From contig OZ037766.1 of the NCBI GenBank assembly GCA_964035545.1, forward strand, positions 31,999,773-32,063,772: a stretch of 64,000 nucleotides of DNA, given 5' to 3'. This DNA is from Bugula neritina. Lineage: Eukaryota > Bryozoa > Gymnolaemata > Cheilostomatida > Bugulidae. A model generated the notes under the pieces. That model had not been told where the DNA came from. It did no database searches and worked only from the letters and a program-made list of their open reading frames with translations. Below are positions 47,571 to 61,400 of the stretch, in pieces; position 1 is the stretch's first letter; every line of letters begins with the position of its first letter. A program made the position numbers and the translations under genes.

Positions 47571-50500
47571 TCACATGAATGTCACCATGTTAGATTTCCG
47601 GTCACCAAATTTGGAGGTGCCGTTATTTGAAGTTATCGGCCCAATGTAGTGGGGTGGTGGAGTAGGCGTTCTCATGCTACGCCTTCTATGGCTTTTCTTC
47701 AGTGCATTCTTTTTTATTGACACCACCTGCTCTTTGACGTGTTCCACCACAGTGCTGGTAGCTGGGGCATTCTGCTCTCGGTGTAGCACGTACTGGCAGA
47801 AGCACATTCCCTACAGGTACAGCAACACAATTTATATCTGATAAACTACATACACCAACAGAATATAACAGGTGATCAAGATGAACAAAGTTGCTTGCTG
47901 AAACATCTGTAGAAGGTTGACAACTCCAAACATTTAAGGCTTTTCAATGCATACATTCAACATTCAATCTGTTTGGGATTCAAAAATTTGTATGAAGAGA
48001 CAGCTTCTGTCTATAGTAAAGTTGTGTGTGACTTATTTTTACCCTGTCTGATTTAAAATGAGCATTTATATTTAAATCCTTTCACGTAGCGGCTACAATC
48101 TAACGTGCAAACACTATAGTATAATTAGAGAAATAATGAACATATGATGTTAGGTGGTGTCTATCAAACTAATATATTATGTATTAATATAACTGAAGCT
48201 CAGCCAATCACAGAAGGGTGGATAATAATAAATGATAGTTGAGAAATGAACTAGATATATGTATGACTTTGATCATCTATATTATAATAACATTATATAC
48301 TATATGCAATGTAATCTATTATACATTATATAACTCCCAATGTAATAGTATTATATGCTCTACTAATTATAATAATATATATTATAGGTTACACGCAATA
48401 TAACATATTATGATGTATTATACGCAATATAACATATTATGATGTATTATACGCAATATAACATATTATGATGTATTATACACCATATAATATATACACC
48501 ATATCATATTACATACCTTCTTTCTGTGTTCTTTTTGCTCAACATTTGGCAAGTTCTGGATTGTGAGAGCTTCAAAATAGTCCCATTCAAACTTTTTAGT
48601 CAGCGTGTTTACTTTTCTCTAGAATAAACAAATAATATTGTGAAGTATAATGTATAACACTGTAATCAAAACAGAATGTCTGTAAAGAAACTATTCTAGT
48701 CACCAACTTTGTAAACAAATACTTGTATTTAGTTTGTTTTGTAAATACTGCTTATACACATACATATATATATAACTGTCACATAATGCTGAAAAAACTT
48801 TTACATCAATATTTGGTAGTTTGGTATACTCTACACACAAAACTAAAACGTTTCAACTCACCATTATTTTGTCAAGTTTCACGGTTGCAATGTTTTCATT
48901 CAGAAGTTTTTCATTTTCTTCACCATAATGGCCGTTTGCGGATTTCATGCTGTCATGCACATGGCAATATAGCGTTTGCTACAACACAATAAGACCGCTT
49001 TGTGTGCTTTCTATGGTTCTTAGACTAAGGTAATATTGCTATAGCTAGCTAATAGCCATTGACTTAAACTAATAGCTATAGCTATAGCAATTGTTATAGC
49101 TTTTCTGATATTTTCACAGCTTCAGCTAGATTACTTGATATTCTTAGAGTCTAATTGGCTTTTTACAGCCATTTCAACAGTTAAATTACTATCACTGACG
49201 GACATACATACGTACAAACTACACAAGCCAACAATCTTTAAATACGCTACAAAGCATGAATCGCAATATTACACAATATATATATACAATGAAATACAGG
49301 TGTGTGAACTGCTTAAATTAGAGTAAATGTACATCAAAATAGCTTCTACGTTACGTAATTTATGTCTCAGTTTGACCTAGCTGATATACGAAATTGCAAA
49401 GAGTGTTGTACACTCTCTAAAGAGCAATCAAAGCTGTACACAAAGACTTACTTGGCATTCTTCAAAGTTGTAGTATATAAAGTAGAGCTTCAACTTCCCC
49501 GAGCAGATCCAGAAACCTTTTCTAACATGGAGGACTAAATTAGTCTCTCGGAATCTCTTGTTAAATTCTTCAATTTTAATTCTGTACTTGATATATTTCT
49601 AAAACAATATCAATTGTGCAAGAAAAGGTGACTCAGAATACAATACTGAAGGTCTTATTACTTCAATATTCAAAATCTTAACCAATCCATTATAGGTTCT
49701 TACATACTTGCTACATGTTTGTAGCTATTCACTTGACATCTATTAGTATTAGTCTATAATTGATTACCTAATTTGTTTAGAAATTGCAGACTTTCATAAC
49801 TCTCTTATGTAATATTTTTGACCCTCAGTGGCTGCCCTACACGCTTTGCAATCCTATTCGCTATAGATGCCTGTGTGGGTTTAACTGACAGGGCTGAATA
49901 AAACACTTACATAGTTTACAAGGTGAAGGACAATAGCAAGGAGAATAAGAGCTGTAGCGGCAGGAATAAAGATAATGAATATCATGAAACTCCAGAAGAG
50001 AGAGGAAGCAATGTTGTCACCATCTTCCTTGTAGTGGTGGAGACCTCCAGCCACCAGGAACCACAGGACACAGCTGATGAAACCCACTGTCTGAAATGAC
50101 CAAAAATATGTGTCTGCAATGAAGAGATCAATTGCTTAATACTTGTCCTAAAGTACCCTAAGATGAAGAGATCATGGTATGGCATGGTAGTAGCTAGCAC
50201 ATCCAGAAATAAAGTATCTTTATTTAGAAAATTGTTATAGCATTAAAAATTTACCAAATATATTTATAATTGGACATGATCTAGTAATAAATTGAAGTTG
50301 ATTGAAATTGTAGCAGCTGTTAACTGTATAAATACTTATAATGCAAACTGCTATGTTCTGATTAAGAGGTGTCTGAGAAGGCATTATAAGTAATGAGTTG
50401 CAAAAGGTCATGGGTTATTAGTAATGAGTTGTAAAAGGTCATAGGTTATTTTCCTCTCGTGTCCAACAGCTATTGTCATGTTGAAATTATTCAGCTTGCC

Positions 50501-53500
50501 TAGAGAAATATGTTTGGCTTTTATCTCTCTATCTTTTCTCTTTCCCTGTCCACGTTTAAAATCTTTTGTAAAATTACAGGAGCATTCAATATAAATATTT
50601 TTTCTCTTTGCACTACCCTTTTTTATTTTATTAAAACTTCTTTTTGAAGTTCGTTCTCATATTGATGTGGCATTCAGCAAACTGAATATAATTGATATGA
50701 AATTGGAATATACTGAAATTTTATGGAAATTAATAATATTGATTTAACTGCCTAAAGCTTTATTTGTTTATCGGAGTGTATAGCCTTAAGACAGCAAATA
50801 ACTGATTGGCTAATAATTATCTTTGCTTTTGCCTAGTTGTATCTTGAGTGCACAGAACAGATTTCCCTGAGTTATACAAATGTTGTAGTATGCTTACTGC
50901 TGCCTACATTGCTGCCGACAGCAATCAGTTCCAGCTGCTTAACACTTACAATCAATCAAACAGATGTACACGGTGTTGAATCATGAGCAAACAGCCTTAT
51001 ACTAGCTGACAAGACATTTCATATAATTGCTTCAATATTCTGGCTGCAAAGAATTCTAAAACTGCTACAGATTGTAGACAGATTGTTGAGTAGTTGAAAT
51101 ACTGACACCTATAGTCAGCTTACCAAGAAAGCTGATAGATATAGACAAGGCAGCGAGCAGTCCACTGCTTTCCTGAAGAAGGTCACATTGGCTGCTTCAG
51201 TCAGAGACCTAAGAATCTCTTGAAATTCTCCTTGTGTCACCTGAGTTGGCAGAAAAACAACCAGTTTTGTAGAAATTGAAAGAAGCTACATTCGATTCTA
51301 TAATCAGCAAAATAAAGTGTGTCATGTAATTCAGAAGGTTGATTTCATGAAATGATATTCTTGCTCTGTGGCTAAGACTACAAGAGGTAGGTACAGCAAT
51401 TGAGAAAATGAGAAAGCCTGTGTTCTAGATTAAAAATGTAGCAAAAGAAGTTATGTTCTCGGAAGAATTTCAACCAGTGCCCCAAAATAAAAATCAATAA
51501 TAAAATTAAAGATCGTAGGCTATCACAATTTATCCACTAGCTACTGCTCCTAAGTGACTTATAACTAATAATTTTATGAAGTTGTAGTTATTGGTTCATT
51601 TCAGTCTTCATACAACAGCTTCTAATCAACTGCTTACATAGTACACAGTTTCCTACCTGAAGCCCTCGTTTCATCAGACTTTCTGGAACTTTGTATATAG
51701 GCTCAATTCTTGGGCAGATTATATCAGCTTGTGGGCAGTATGTATCACACAGCCCTAATTCTACATCCTCTGTTTCGAAAGCTGAGTAGTTGCACGCTGT
51801 AACTTTCTTTATAACCGAGCCATTAGCATATACTAAACAAATAGGAAAATAAAGTACTTTTTAGTTATTGCATTTAAGTTTGAAATGGAAGATTCCGGCA
51901 AGAAGAAATGGAAGTTTTCAACCAGTTGAGTTGAAGTTGAAGTATTAACTGAATATAGAAAGGAAAAATAGTTAGGGCTAATTAACAATTTTACCTTTTA
52001 TGTACAGTATTGAAAGTTATGAACTATGAAGACATGTATATAAAAGTTGTTGTGCGGCTTTGATCTTTTTTAATAATTATTTACTAAACTCAAGTTATTT
52101 TGAACTATTCTCACTAAACTCTAGTTACAACATAAACTAAAGGCTATTATTACTAATATATGCCTTCTTTCCAAGTATACATAAAGTTTAGAGCAGATTA
52201 ACTAAAGTTATGGCATCTAAACTTAAATTTGAATAGAAGCACAATATATAATTAATCATACTAGAAAACTACACTTACTAGTTGTAACTTCTTTGGCCTC
52301 CTGGGTCTGGTTGTCATCCTTGTTGGTAACTACCGGAGATTCTGCTCCATCCAGAGCTGGTGCTGAAGGTGCTGAGTTGTACCTGTCATGAGATGTTCCA
52401 CCGTGATGTCTCCCGTGAGCTGCGGAATATACCGGAATATGCGTATTATACGGCTAGTGTAGTGTCGTGTAGCGTAGCGTAGTGTAGCGTAGCGTAGTGT
52501 AGTGTAGTGTAGTGTAGTGTAGTGTAGTGTAGTGTAGTATTGCAGTATAGCATGGGCAGTGTGGTGTATATAGTATTGTCGGTAAAGTGCTAAACAAGAG
52601 GCTCATACAATAGATGAGGTTATCTGTGTTATCTGCAAGGAACTAGTTTTCTACAATACCAATACCAATAAAACATAACCGCACACTTTAAACATGCATC
52701 AAATGGTTAGTATAATAATTGATTATATGTAGTATGTCTTTCTGTAGTTGCTGTCAACAGTGAAACTGATATGGAAGAAACATGGAAGAGAGATGGAAAT
52801 AGAGTAAAGAAAAAGAAGAAGAAACTGAAACAACTTGCAGTAGACATAACTTCCCAGAATTGCGTCTGCTGTCAAACATTGTAACAGATGTATCCAGCAT
52901 CTTCACCGTAGAAAATTATTCCAGCTAATTATTTTATTGAGTTTCCGTAACTTTATTACTTGGTTTTTGATTAGCAACTTAAAGGGTTTATTCCTTAAGT
53001 CTGCTGTAATATAATATCTTTATTCCTGCATGCACCAGCTTTTCAATTTTATATAGGATGATATTATATGTTAAGTCAATTATACTTATTGTACTGCAAC
53101 TATGGTGCTTCTCCCTGCACAGTTATAATCAATTGCTGCTCCGCATAATAATTTATTTGCTACCAACGACCATATTGTTATAAAACTACTATACTACCGC
53201 TGTGTTCTTAGGAAATTACTACCGCCATGCTGCAATACCCTGTCTCACCTCCCCCATGATGCATTGGCGCTGGTCCCAAATACCTCTTGTACGGCAGCGC
53301 AGGAGAGTGGAGGTCTGAGAGCTCATTGGCTGCGTGAGTCAGCTCCTGGTCATCTGCAGAGTTTATCTGCAGAAAAGAGACACTTCTCGCTATTCCCAGC
53401 TGTATCAAGAAGCTGTCTTGACTTGTGTCCAGATGCTCACTTTCTGCTGCTGCCGTCATGCCATGACTCATCATGTTGTTTCTCTGGTGATGTCTTCGCT

Positions 53501-56030
53501 GCTTTGTTCTTTTCCTCCGTGATGCATTTTTGTTTTTATTCCTTCCCATGATTCAATTTTCATAGAATTTTAAAACTTTTAAAAGCTAAAATTTCTTGGA
53601 AAGCTGAGATTACATTCGAAAGCTATAAATACCAATGCCTGTGCTAGTAGCTCGTGAGTTGCAACTCCGATGACAAAATGTGCCTGATAAATCGATAGCA
53701 CTTTGCTGAATTAAATCCACAAGAACCAGTAAAACTTAATGACTTTTCTCTAGTAGAAACTGAATAAGTTTAAGTTTTTGTCACAATGTACTGGTCTATT
53801 GGTTAGTTGCAATCATACGCAGATACAATGGAACAACTTAGGTGATGTAATGCTAAGTGTTTTTAATTATAAAAACTTTTTATTTTCAAATCATTGACAG
53901 ATTTTCATCAACTGCAAATGTGACATTGAAAGCCAACTGTCTATAGTATTTCTAGAGGTGGCCTATCATTGATTTTTGTATAAGGTGGCATGTTGTTATA
54001 GTGATTTTATGTCATAAGAGGCCCATGGATGAACAAGGATGAACAAGTTGTCTCTATGCAACTTACAAGCAATCTATGCTATTAGAAATTATTCTAGTTT
54101 TTAATTTAAAACAAAAAACAATTTGCTGACTACAAAGTTTAATTTAGTAAGTAGAGTGCTATACTAACATCTAAAACTGGTATACTTTGTGGAAGTTAGA
54201 CATAAACATAGTGTGGAGAGGCAGTGCAGTACATATAGCATATCGTCTGCTACTTGCACACGAAACTAAATGAGGCAAAGAATAATCAATATAAATAGAA
54301 TATTTAGGTGCTGCAACTGCAGGCGATAGTTTCACACCTTGCTCTGCAAGGGATAGTCACTCAGATGCAGGCTTTCTAACCAGCACCTGATTCAAGAGTG
54401 GCTGTCGGTATGTTTTTACTCTCCCTAAATAGGAGCTAGGCGAAATGCATTCCCAATTGAGTGAAATCTTAAACTATTTTCTGTAACTAGCTCTCCCTAA
54501 AGCCCTGGATGAAACCTATTTTTCACAAATGACTCGCAAATTCAACTTGACGTGCAAATTATAGATTTCGCTATAGCTGAAAGCTCAAAATGTTATATTA
54601 TTATTTTAAGAAATTAGTTTTGGAGACATAGGAAGGCTGGTTCAATCTTTCAAAGTAAACTAGAGCTAAAACTGCCTCAAATATTCCTGGCCAGCTGCAA
54701 GTATAGCATTCACAATACACAATACTTTACATAAAATATATTATAGTGCATACAGATTTAAAATATTCTAAATGCTTTTGTTTATTTGCTTTCTTAAACT
54801 TCAACATCCCAAGATGAATGATAATTATAAATCCACACATGCAGTGGAATGAACTGCAGAACAGAGATAGGTTTAGTGCCTTTTTGTACAGTTGGCTATA
54901 TAATATATATAGTGTATTAGACAGTTTTATACGTCAAAGATGCGAAAGAAGAAACCTTAATGACAGGAGTGGATAAACGTTTTATGTAAGTTTCGTGGTA
55001 AGTTATCAAACAGGTGTTCAGCAACTTGCTTATAGGCAACTACAATATTTATAGTCATGTGATGTGAACATTTTGCTCTAAAAAATAAACAACACACCAT
55101 TTCTGTGCACTGAAATAAAAATAATGGTTAATTTGAACTGGGTGGAATAATTTTCATTCTATTCTCAAGAGATTCAACTGCTTATTGGAATAATTTATAA
55201 AACCAACGGATCTATTAAATACAGCTAATAAATATTGATACAATTACATGTTATATAACACAAATTCCCACATTACTTGATTAAAAAGTACCAACATCAC
55301 TGTTGAATTAGAACTCTCTCTATGGGCAGAGTTTGTTTTGCATATTTATTTAATTGTTTTTTTGAGATTCAGGTTTTTTGTTAGCAGCTGAAAAACATTC
55401 AGAAAACAAGCTGAAAAGATATAATAATATAAATAAATTAACTTCTAGTATAATATCCATAGTAAATTTCATTACAGTATTAAATTAGTAAGCTGTTATA
55501 AAATTTCTTTCAGTCCCACCTTTTCCTTTAAAAATATTTCAGTTGGTCTCCATGAATGCAAAATTCTTAACAAAGTAAAATAAATATATTTCATTGTTTG
55601 GCTTGCGACTGTTAGTTTGTAATAAGTATTCCTAAACTTGTAAACAATATCTTGATGAGAACTGTAAAACATGTGTATAAACACATCACACACCAACTAT
55701 ACAGAATATGTTGACACCTATGACACATTGACACATATAGCATGTGTCACTTGTGACATATCACCACATGTGTGACATTGTGGCACATGTCACACCATGA
55801 AGTAAGGCAAAAAATAGTAGACCAGTTTCTAACTGAAACTGATTACCTGCAGATGGGACGTTACTTTCATCCCCCTCTTCCGCAACGTCAGATGAAAGAC
55901 AGGCTAAAGCACTAACCTTAGCCCCGCCATAGAACCTTTCCATATACATAGCACTGTGCTCAAAAGTATACGTACCTACCCCACCACCCAGCTTAGAGCG
56001 GTGAAGATGTTTCTGTGCGTTGTTCCGCAT
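47571..56030 (-). CDS. TMEM268-like two-pass membrane protein
   Basis: Common exons on the minus strand: 52419-52279, 51832-51657, 51240-51124, 50090-49911, 49598-49452, 48978-48862, 48618-48517 and 47810-47571. They join in phase to either of two first coding exons, 56030-55847 or 53549-53249, giving 467 or 506 residues. A Cys-containing segment (CDTYCPQADIICP) comes first, then GLQVTQGEFQEILRSL, and two hydrophobic segments (about 234-258 and 274-303 in the longer form) split by HHYKEDGD. After them come LKLYFIYYNFEECQQTL and an EALTIQNLPN region. The order of a GIQV..EF..L segment, two TMs and a LWFVYFDLENC-like segment fits vertebrate TMEM268 (342 residues), whose role is poorly known. 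Similarity is by eye and modest, so another family is possible. The protein is longer than TMEM268 because of the N-terminal part and a basic C-terminal tail (KKSHRRRSMRTPTPPP). Confidence 0.68.
48405..48490. repeat. 29-bp repeat, three copies
   Basis: TATTATACGCAATATAACAT plus ATTATGATG, three perfect copies in the TMEM268-like intron just below the exon ending at 48517. Confidence 0.9.
50091..51123 (-). other. TMEM268-like intron, 1.0 kb
   Basis: Unique sequence apart from a two-copy repeat of AGTAATGAGTTGCAAAAGGTCATGGGTTATT near 50390-50450 (core GTAATGAGTTG). No exon or RNA gene seen. Confidence 0.65.
52455..52545. repeat. (GTGTA)n pentamer array
   Basis: About 18 pentamers GTGTA / GCGTA. 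It lies in the intron directly upstream of the common exon at 52419. Confidence 0.9.
53249..53549 (-). CDS. Proximal alternative first coding exon of the TMEM268-like gene
   Basis: The ATG at 53549 begins MGRNKNKNASRRKRTKQRRH, a very basic leader of 100 residues that ends MHHGG before a GTGAGA donor in phase 1. It continues in frame into the exon at 52419 (AHGRHHGG). The distal exon 56030-55847 ends in the same phase. The basic start looks like a nuclear or nucleolar signal, odd for a membrane protein, so it may set a different location or simply be a cytosolic tail. Open length (100 codons with basic bias), donor and phase support it; no acceptor is needed for a first exon. Confidence 0.65.
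53550..55846 (-). other. Intron of the long (distal-promoter) isoform / proximal promoter region
   Basis: About 2.3 kb between the two alternative first exons. The proximal promoter should lie just above 53549. A run of GTGACACATGTGTCAC-like elements lies at 55710-55800. No other coding exon is seen; the frame at 55496 (-) has no recognisable content. Confidence 0.5.
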
Positions 56031-58421
56031 GATGGCAGAATATTAAAGTGTCGTCTGCTTGTTTTGCTCTTCCTTAGCAATTCTCCAGTCCGACTCTTCT
56101 TATTCCCTGATGATTAGTGTCACTCAACTCAGTATCACCAGCTATTCATAGCTGACAAAATTGCATAATAACTCTCTTGTTATTCTTTTTCCTTTAGGAG
56201 CTAAAGAAACCTGAGACGTCTTTCAACTCTTTTGCAATGCTGTAAAGACGTATGAATTAACGTGGAGGTGAATTCCAGAGAGAGGCTGGCATATGCTCTG
56301 TTTTCTTCTTTATTTATTTTTCAGCTAATGACTTTAATATTGAGATGTTCCTCAAATTCACGCTGTGTTGTAAATTCCACTCTTACGTTCTCTAAGCAGC
56401 TGCAATGTTCGATTCAACTTACATGGAGAGAGTTACTGCAGAGGTTTTCCTTCAAACAAGTCATAAAAGCATTTGATGTGCTCTATTGACACGATTGTTG
56501 TGATTTGATAAATTTTCGATATCCTATTTATCAGACGTTTATTCAACTTCCCTCGTGAAACAGAAACCAACAAGAGAAATGGCTTCGATTGCTAAACACA
56601 CGAGAGCTTTATTGATTTTTCTCAACACTAAAGGAGGGGCAAATACAGATAATTTAGTTTGCACAGTATACGGCTTACCTCACTAGACTGGAAATGTAAT
56701 TAATATTGGTGTGTTTGACAATTAATGTATTGATACAGATAAAGGGCAAATCAATTAGTAGCAATGTAAAAATAGGCGCATTGGGTGTTGATGCTATATT
56801 GTGATATATCAGCTCTGCATTATTACAGTATTTATACCTGTGTTATTGTAGTATTTACACCTGCAGACTACTATTTATCAATGAATAGAACTAATTGCAG
56901 TGAGTGCTACTGACATTTGCTTAAATTAGCTCTTTCGTCAACTTGAATATAGCCTGGGATTTCGTTATACGAGTTGAAGTTTCATTGAATGTTGCAAGTA
57001 AATTGAGCACATCTCTTGCAGCGATAGCCTCTCATAAGTGCATGTAGACATGCATATTTTTTAGTATAAGTTGTACGGTTGATGAAACACTTGCAATAAA
57101 AGTTGCATTATTATAAGTTTCCATGTATCATTCAACCCATGGAAACCGGCAAGTCGCTCTCCTTCCCCATGTATACATGCAACTCTATATGTAGGGTAGT
57201 TTTATGTCTGACATAAGAAAATAATAAAATAAAATATAGATATACATACTTCTTAGCAGTAAAAGGAGTAGCTAGTTACTGGGCATATTTTCAGTTCTAA
57301 ATGATACTGTAACTATACATAACACTCACAACAAATGAAAGCAGCTACCTGGGCTTGTTATTAAGCAACCTCTACACATCCTGCATGTGCTCTGGAGCAG
57401 ACTCTGTCACAGGAATAAATCTGTGACATTATTACTCTGAATGATAAATTGAGTATAGAGCTGAAACTATACAAGTTTCTGTAAGATCTAACAAAATATT
57501 GGTCAACTCGACTACAAGCCGATGGCTCCCAAAAACAGTCTATGACTGCTTTAAAAATTTTCTAACCCAGCTAACTCTAACCTACATGACATTATGAGCT
57601 TTGTGAAAAGATTTACTAACATTTGATCTCTTATATAAATTGTTTTGCTTTTTTTATGCATTTTGATATGAAGATATATTATTTAAAACATTGTGTTTTT
57701 ATTCTTATGTGAATCGGAAGTTTTATATATTATATTGTTTTAAATCAACTCTGAGCTGTTGAATCCATATGCAATCAGCATAGAGCTGAATAGAGTAAAT
57801 TATTAAAATACTTAATAAATGAGTTTAAAAGGTCAATGCTATGCAATTTTCCATATGCTAAACACATAATTTAGTAAATTCGGAAATGATGACTTAGAAA
57901 TCCAATAGTTCCCATGTGTGCTATTAATAGCTCTAGAGGATAATTCAACTTCACTATTGCATGTGCTTCTAAGAGAAAATAAGGAAACGCTATGCAATAA
58001 ATGCGGCCTCTTACTTTAACATTACAGGACGCAGTAAACTCTGTTGACAAATTATTAGCGTGTCAGCAAATGAGTGAGATATAGATTTTCTATGAAGGTA
58101 TAGATTCTAGCTTGTGATGTATGTTGTAGCAAAGAGAGAGTACTGAACGACACTATCAGCTAGCATAAATTTTATAAAAATAAAAAAAAAGTTATTATTT
58201 TATATTATGGAGCAGTAAGCAATTGACAATGTAGTGCTGGTGATGTTGGAGATGATAGCATGTAGAAATATTAGCCAGTTGTTAGACTAAGAAGTGTGTG
58301 ATGATACAGTAGTTGTTGGCTATGGAGTGTGTGGCTATACAACAGCTGTTAGACTAGGTAAAGTGTGGCAATACAGTAGCTAACCTACTTACTGTATATG
58401 TGGTGCTGAAGCTAAACTTAC
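56031..58421. other. Intergenic: distal promoter of the TMEM268-like gene and 3' end of the TIR gene
   Basis: About 2.4 kb of AT-rich DNA. The distal promoter of the TMEM268-like gene should lie just above 56030. The last exon of the TIR gene must lie in the upper part but could not be fixed: a pyrimidine-poor acceptor near 57400 would create a TAG split across the junction (T|AG), which is only a guess. Confidence 0.45.
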
Positions 58422-61400
58422 AGGCAAGGAGAATGTGTGTTAATCTCTCAAAGCAGTCAGCATCTGTTAGACTGAGAATCTTGTTGTATCTCTGTAGAGA
58501 TGCGGGTAGCTCAATATCCGGCCCAACTAGTAGTATAACCTTTTGCCTTCTTTCTTCCTAAATACAACAGTTGCTAGGATATAGTATAATATTTCTCTTT
58601 GTATGTAACATTTGCAATATCTGCTTTAATTCTTTCAAAACAAAACTAATGAATGAATCAGCTGTTGGGAGTTATCACCTCTGGCATGACGTGCTGTACT
58701 GCACTCTCGTAGTTGGCGTAGTCACTCTCCATGAACTCCTGTGTACAGTGTAACACCGTCCTCCTACTCAACCCCATGGCTAACATCAGATTCTGCGTGG
58801 CATTCAGATCTGTCTTGAAGTCTTTCTCAGATGTCAGAACTTTCAGGTCATTTGGACTAGACAACCATATGGTGTATATAGAATATCAAATTATATATAT
58901 AATATATTATATTATAGAATAGTATATTATATAATATATTATACTATAGAATAGTATATTATATATTATATAATATGCTATTCTATAATATAATATATTA
59001 TATAATATATTATATAATAGTATAATATATTATATAATATTACTACTACACAACGATATGGTGTATCTACAGAATATTATGTTGATAGCAAACATGCACA
59101 CAAGTATGTTGTATCAAATTCACTGTTTCATGCAATATTAGATATGATAAACATGAAACCTTTTCACACGAAAGAGTTGATCAAAGTCTTGATATATTTT
59201 AACATAAAATGTAACAAGTTACTGCTGTTGAATGGTAAGGAAACACAAACAATAGTAGAACTATGTAAGGTTAGAAGAGGTCACTTCAGTTAGTTATGGC
59301 TTGCATTCAACTCCTATATATTAGATATATTTCTCTAGCTTTCTTGAAATATTCATCAGCTTTAGTTGTAAGCTTTATCTAACTTCTTCTGTATTTGCAT
59401 AACGAAAAACCCTGCACCATAAGCTGGATTTACAAAAGTTACACTGAAAACTAGAAGTTATAAAGATAATGCATTAGTGACCTTAAGAGAACACAACTCT
59501 GAAATTGATTGTTGCAACAGATGAATGAAATCCAGCTTACTCTTCATGTAGCTAATCACCAACATAGAACTACATTTCATATTCTAATATTTGACGAAGC
59601 CGCCACATTGCCATCATGGCATGAGAATTTTGAATTTTAAACAAAAAACTTGCAATTTGATCAGGTGGTATGGCTGAATGCTATTATGGCGCAGCAGTTT
59701 TCTAAATTTATCAGCTGACTAGCTAATCATTTCCTGTCGTGAATATTTTGTCCAATCACAGCTTGTATTTTATATCAGTTAATGTTATTACCCAATCACA
59801 AGCTGTGTTCTATATCAGCTAATATGATTATCCAATCACAGACTGTATTCTTTATCAGCTAATATTGTCCAATCACAAGCTGTATTCTACATCAGCTAAT
59901 ATTATCCAATCACAGACAGTATTATATATCAGGTAATATTATTTCTCCAAGCCAAACAGCTTATCTACTAATTATTGTATTATGTAATACTTAATTAGTT
60001 GTTAAGGAAGACACAATCAAGTCTTGCAGTCAAACTAATTATAGTAATTATTGCCTGCAGGACTATTTTACTAGACCATGCCATGCAACTATTCCCAGCA
60101 TGCAGTTTAAGCTGGAGAAACCAATTTGTCCTTGGGGTATTCAATCAAACAATAGCAGTAATCAACACGTACTTATAGCCATGCAGAAGCCGAACTTTTT
60201 ATACACCCAGAGCAGAATACTGTATTACTGTGTAGAAAGTGCCATTCAAGGTGTCATTGACAAGTGGAAAACAGTTTTGCAAAAGGTTTTTTTGACATTT
60301 CGATGCATTAGAATTGTATAAAGTTTTGATGAAAGTGGACTACTGGTCCACTAGACAAAACTTACAAACTTACTTTCTATGTGATGCAATCATAATAATG
60401 CTCTATACAACCAACCCTTAGGTCAACGAAAAGCATCAGTACTTGAAATGTAATGAGCACACTAGAACTTAAATTAATTTTATCAAAGGTAAGAAAATCA
60501 TGACTGAAAGGGGTATGTTTTGGAAATCTACAAAATCATAAAGCTTGGAGGACCAAACACACTGAGCAAGATTGATGTGCCTGTCGCATAAACTTTAGAT
60601 CAAGCTAACAACTCTTGCAAGAGTTTTTTCTACGAAATATTTTACTTGTGGTGCTGCATTTTCTATTGAATAAACCAGTGTTTAGTCTTCAAACCGAATT
60701 AAAACTTCCACTGACTATACTGCAGTTCAAATGAAACTAATGGTTAAAATTATCTCTCTATGATTAACCAAGTGTGACACGTGTTGAAAGATTGACTAAA
60801 TTTTGAGTTTTTATGCATCACTTTAGTTTCGCTCACTGCGTTTGGTCATTTATGATCACACGAAGGGGGTAGCAAAATTATTTTGCATTTCAGCAATCAC
60901 AGAATAAAAAATAATATACAATAAACCATAAGTTGTTTACTTCTTTTCGCTTCTTTTAAATCTGTGGAGACCAAAGAGAAAGCAGAAGAGATGTATTAGT
61001 AAAAGTAACTAATAACCAAACTATATATGAATAGACTAAAGGAATGAGAACTACAGCTAAAACTACTAAAGCTATGGGACGTAAATAGCTGGAGCCTATA
61101 CTGTTGACTATAGGGCTAAAATAGCTGAGCAGATAGTGCAAGGTCTATTATGCACTAAACCAGAGGTTAATTACTGCTACTTGAGTGCAAACATTCTAGT
61201 TTATGTCTTAAAGTGCTGGTCTGCAACTTTTTGTTTTGAGCTCAAGTCAGAAAGCATTAGCTGAAGGTCAAGGTAAACATTGCTGAACACTCAGTAAAAA
61301 TAGACTGGCTACAAATATAACTTAAATAAAATTATAAAATAAAAAAGACTGTGGGAAAATGAAATATCAAATATAAGTTCTTAAAAACAAACAAATTTCA

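Noticed and set aside
53264-53551. Plus-strand Cys/Leu-rich frames
   Set aside because: Antisense shadows of the basic alternative first exon of the TMEM268-like gene.
60956-61141. Hydrophobic 61-codon frame (minus strand) with two possible membrane segments
   Set aside because: It has no ATG (the frame opens with TTG), lies inside a TIR gene intron, and has no splice signals or family likeness.
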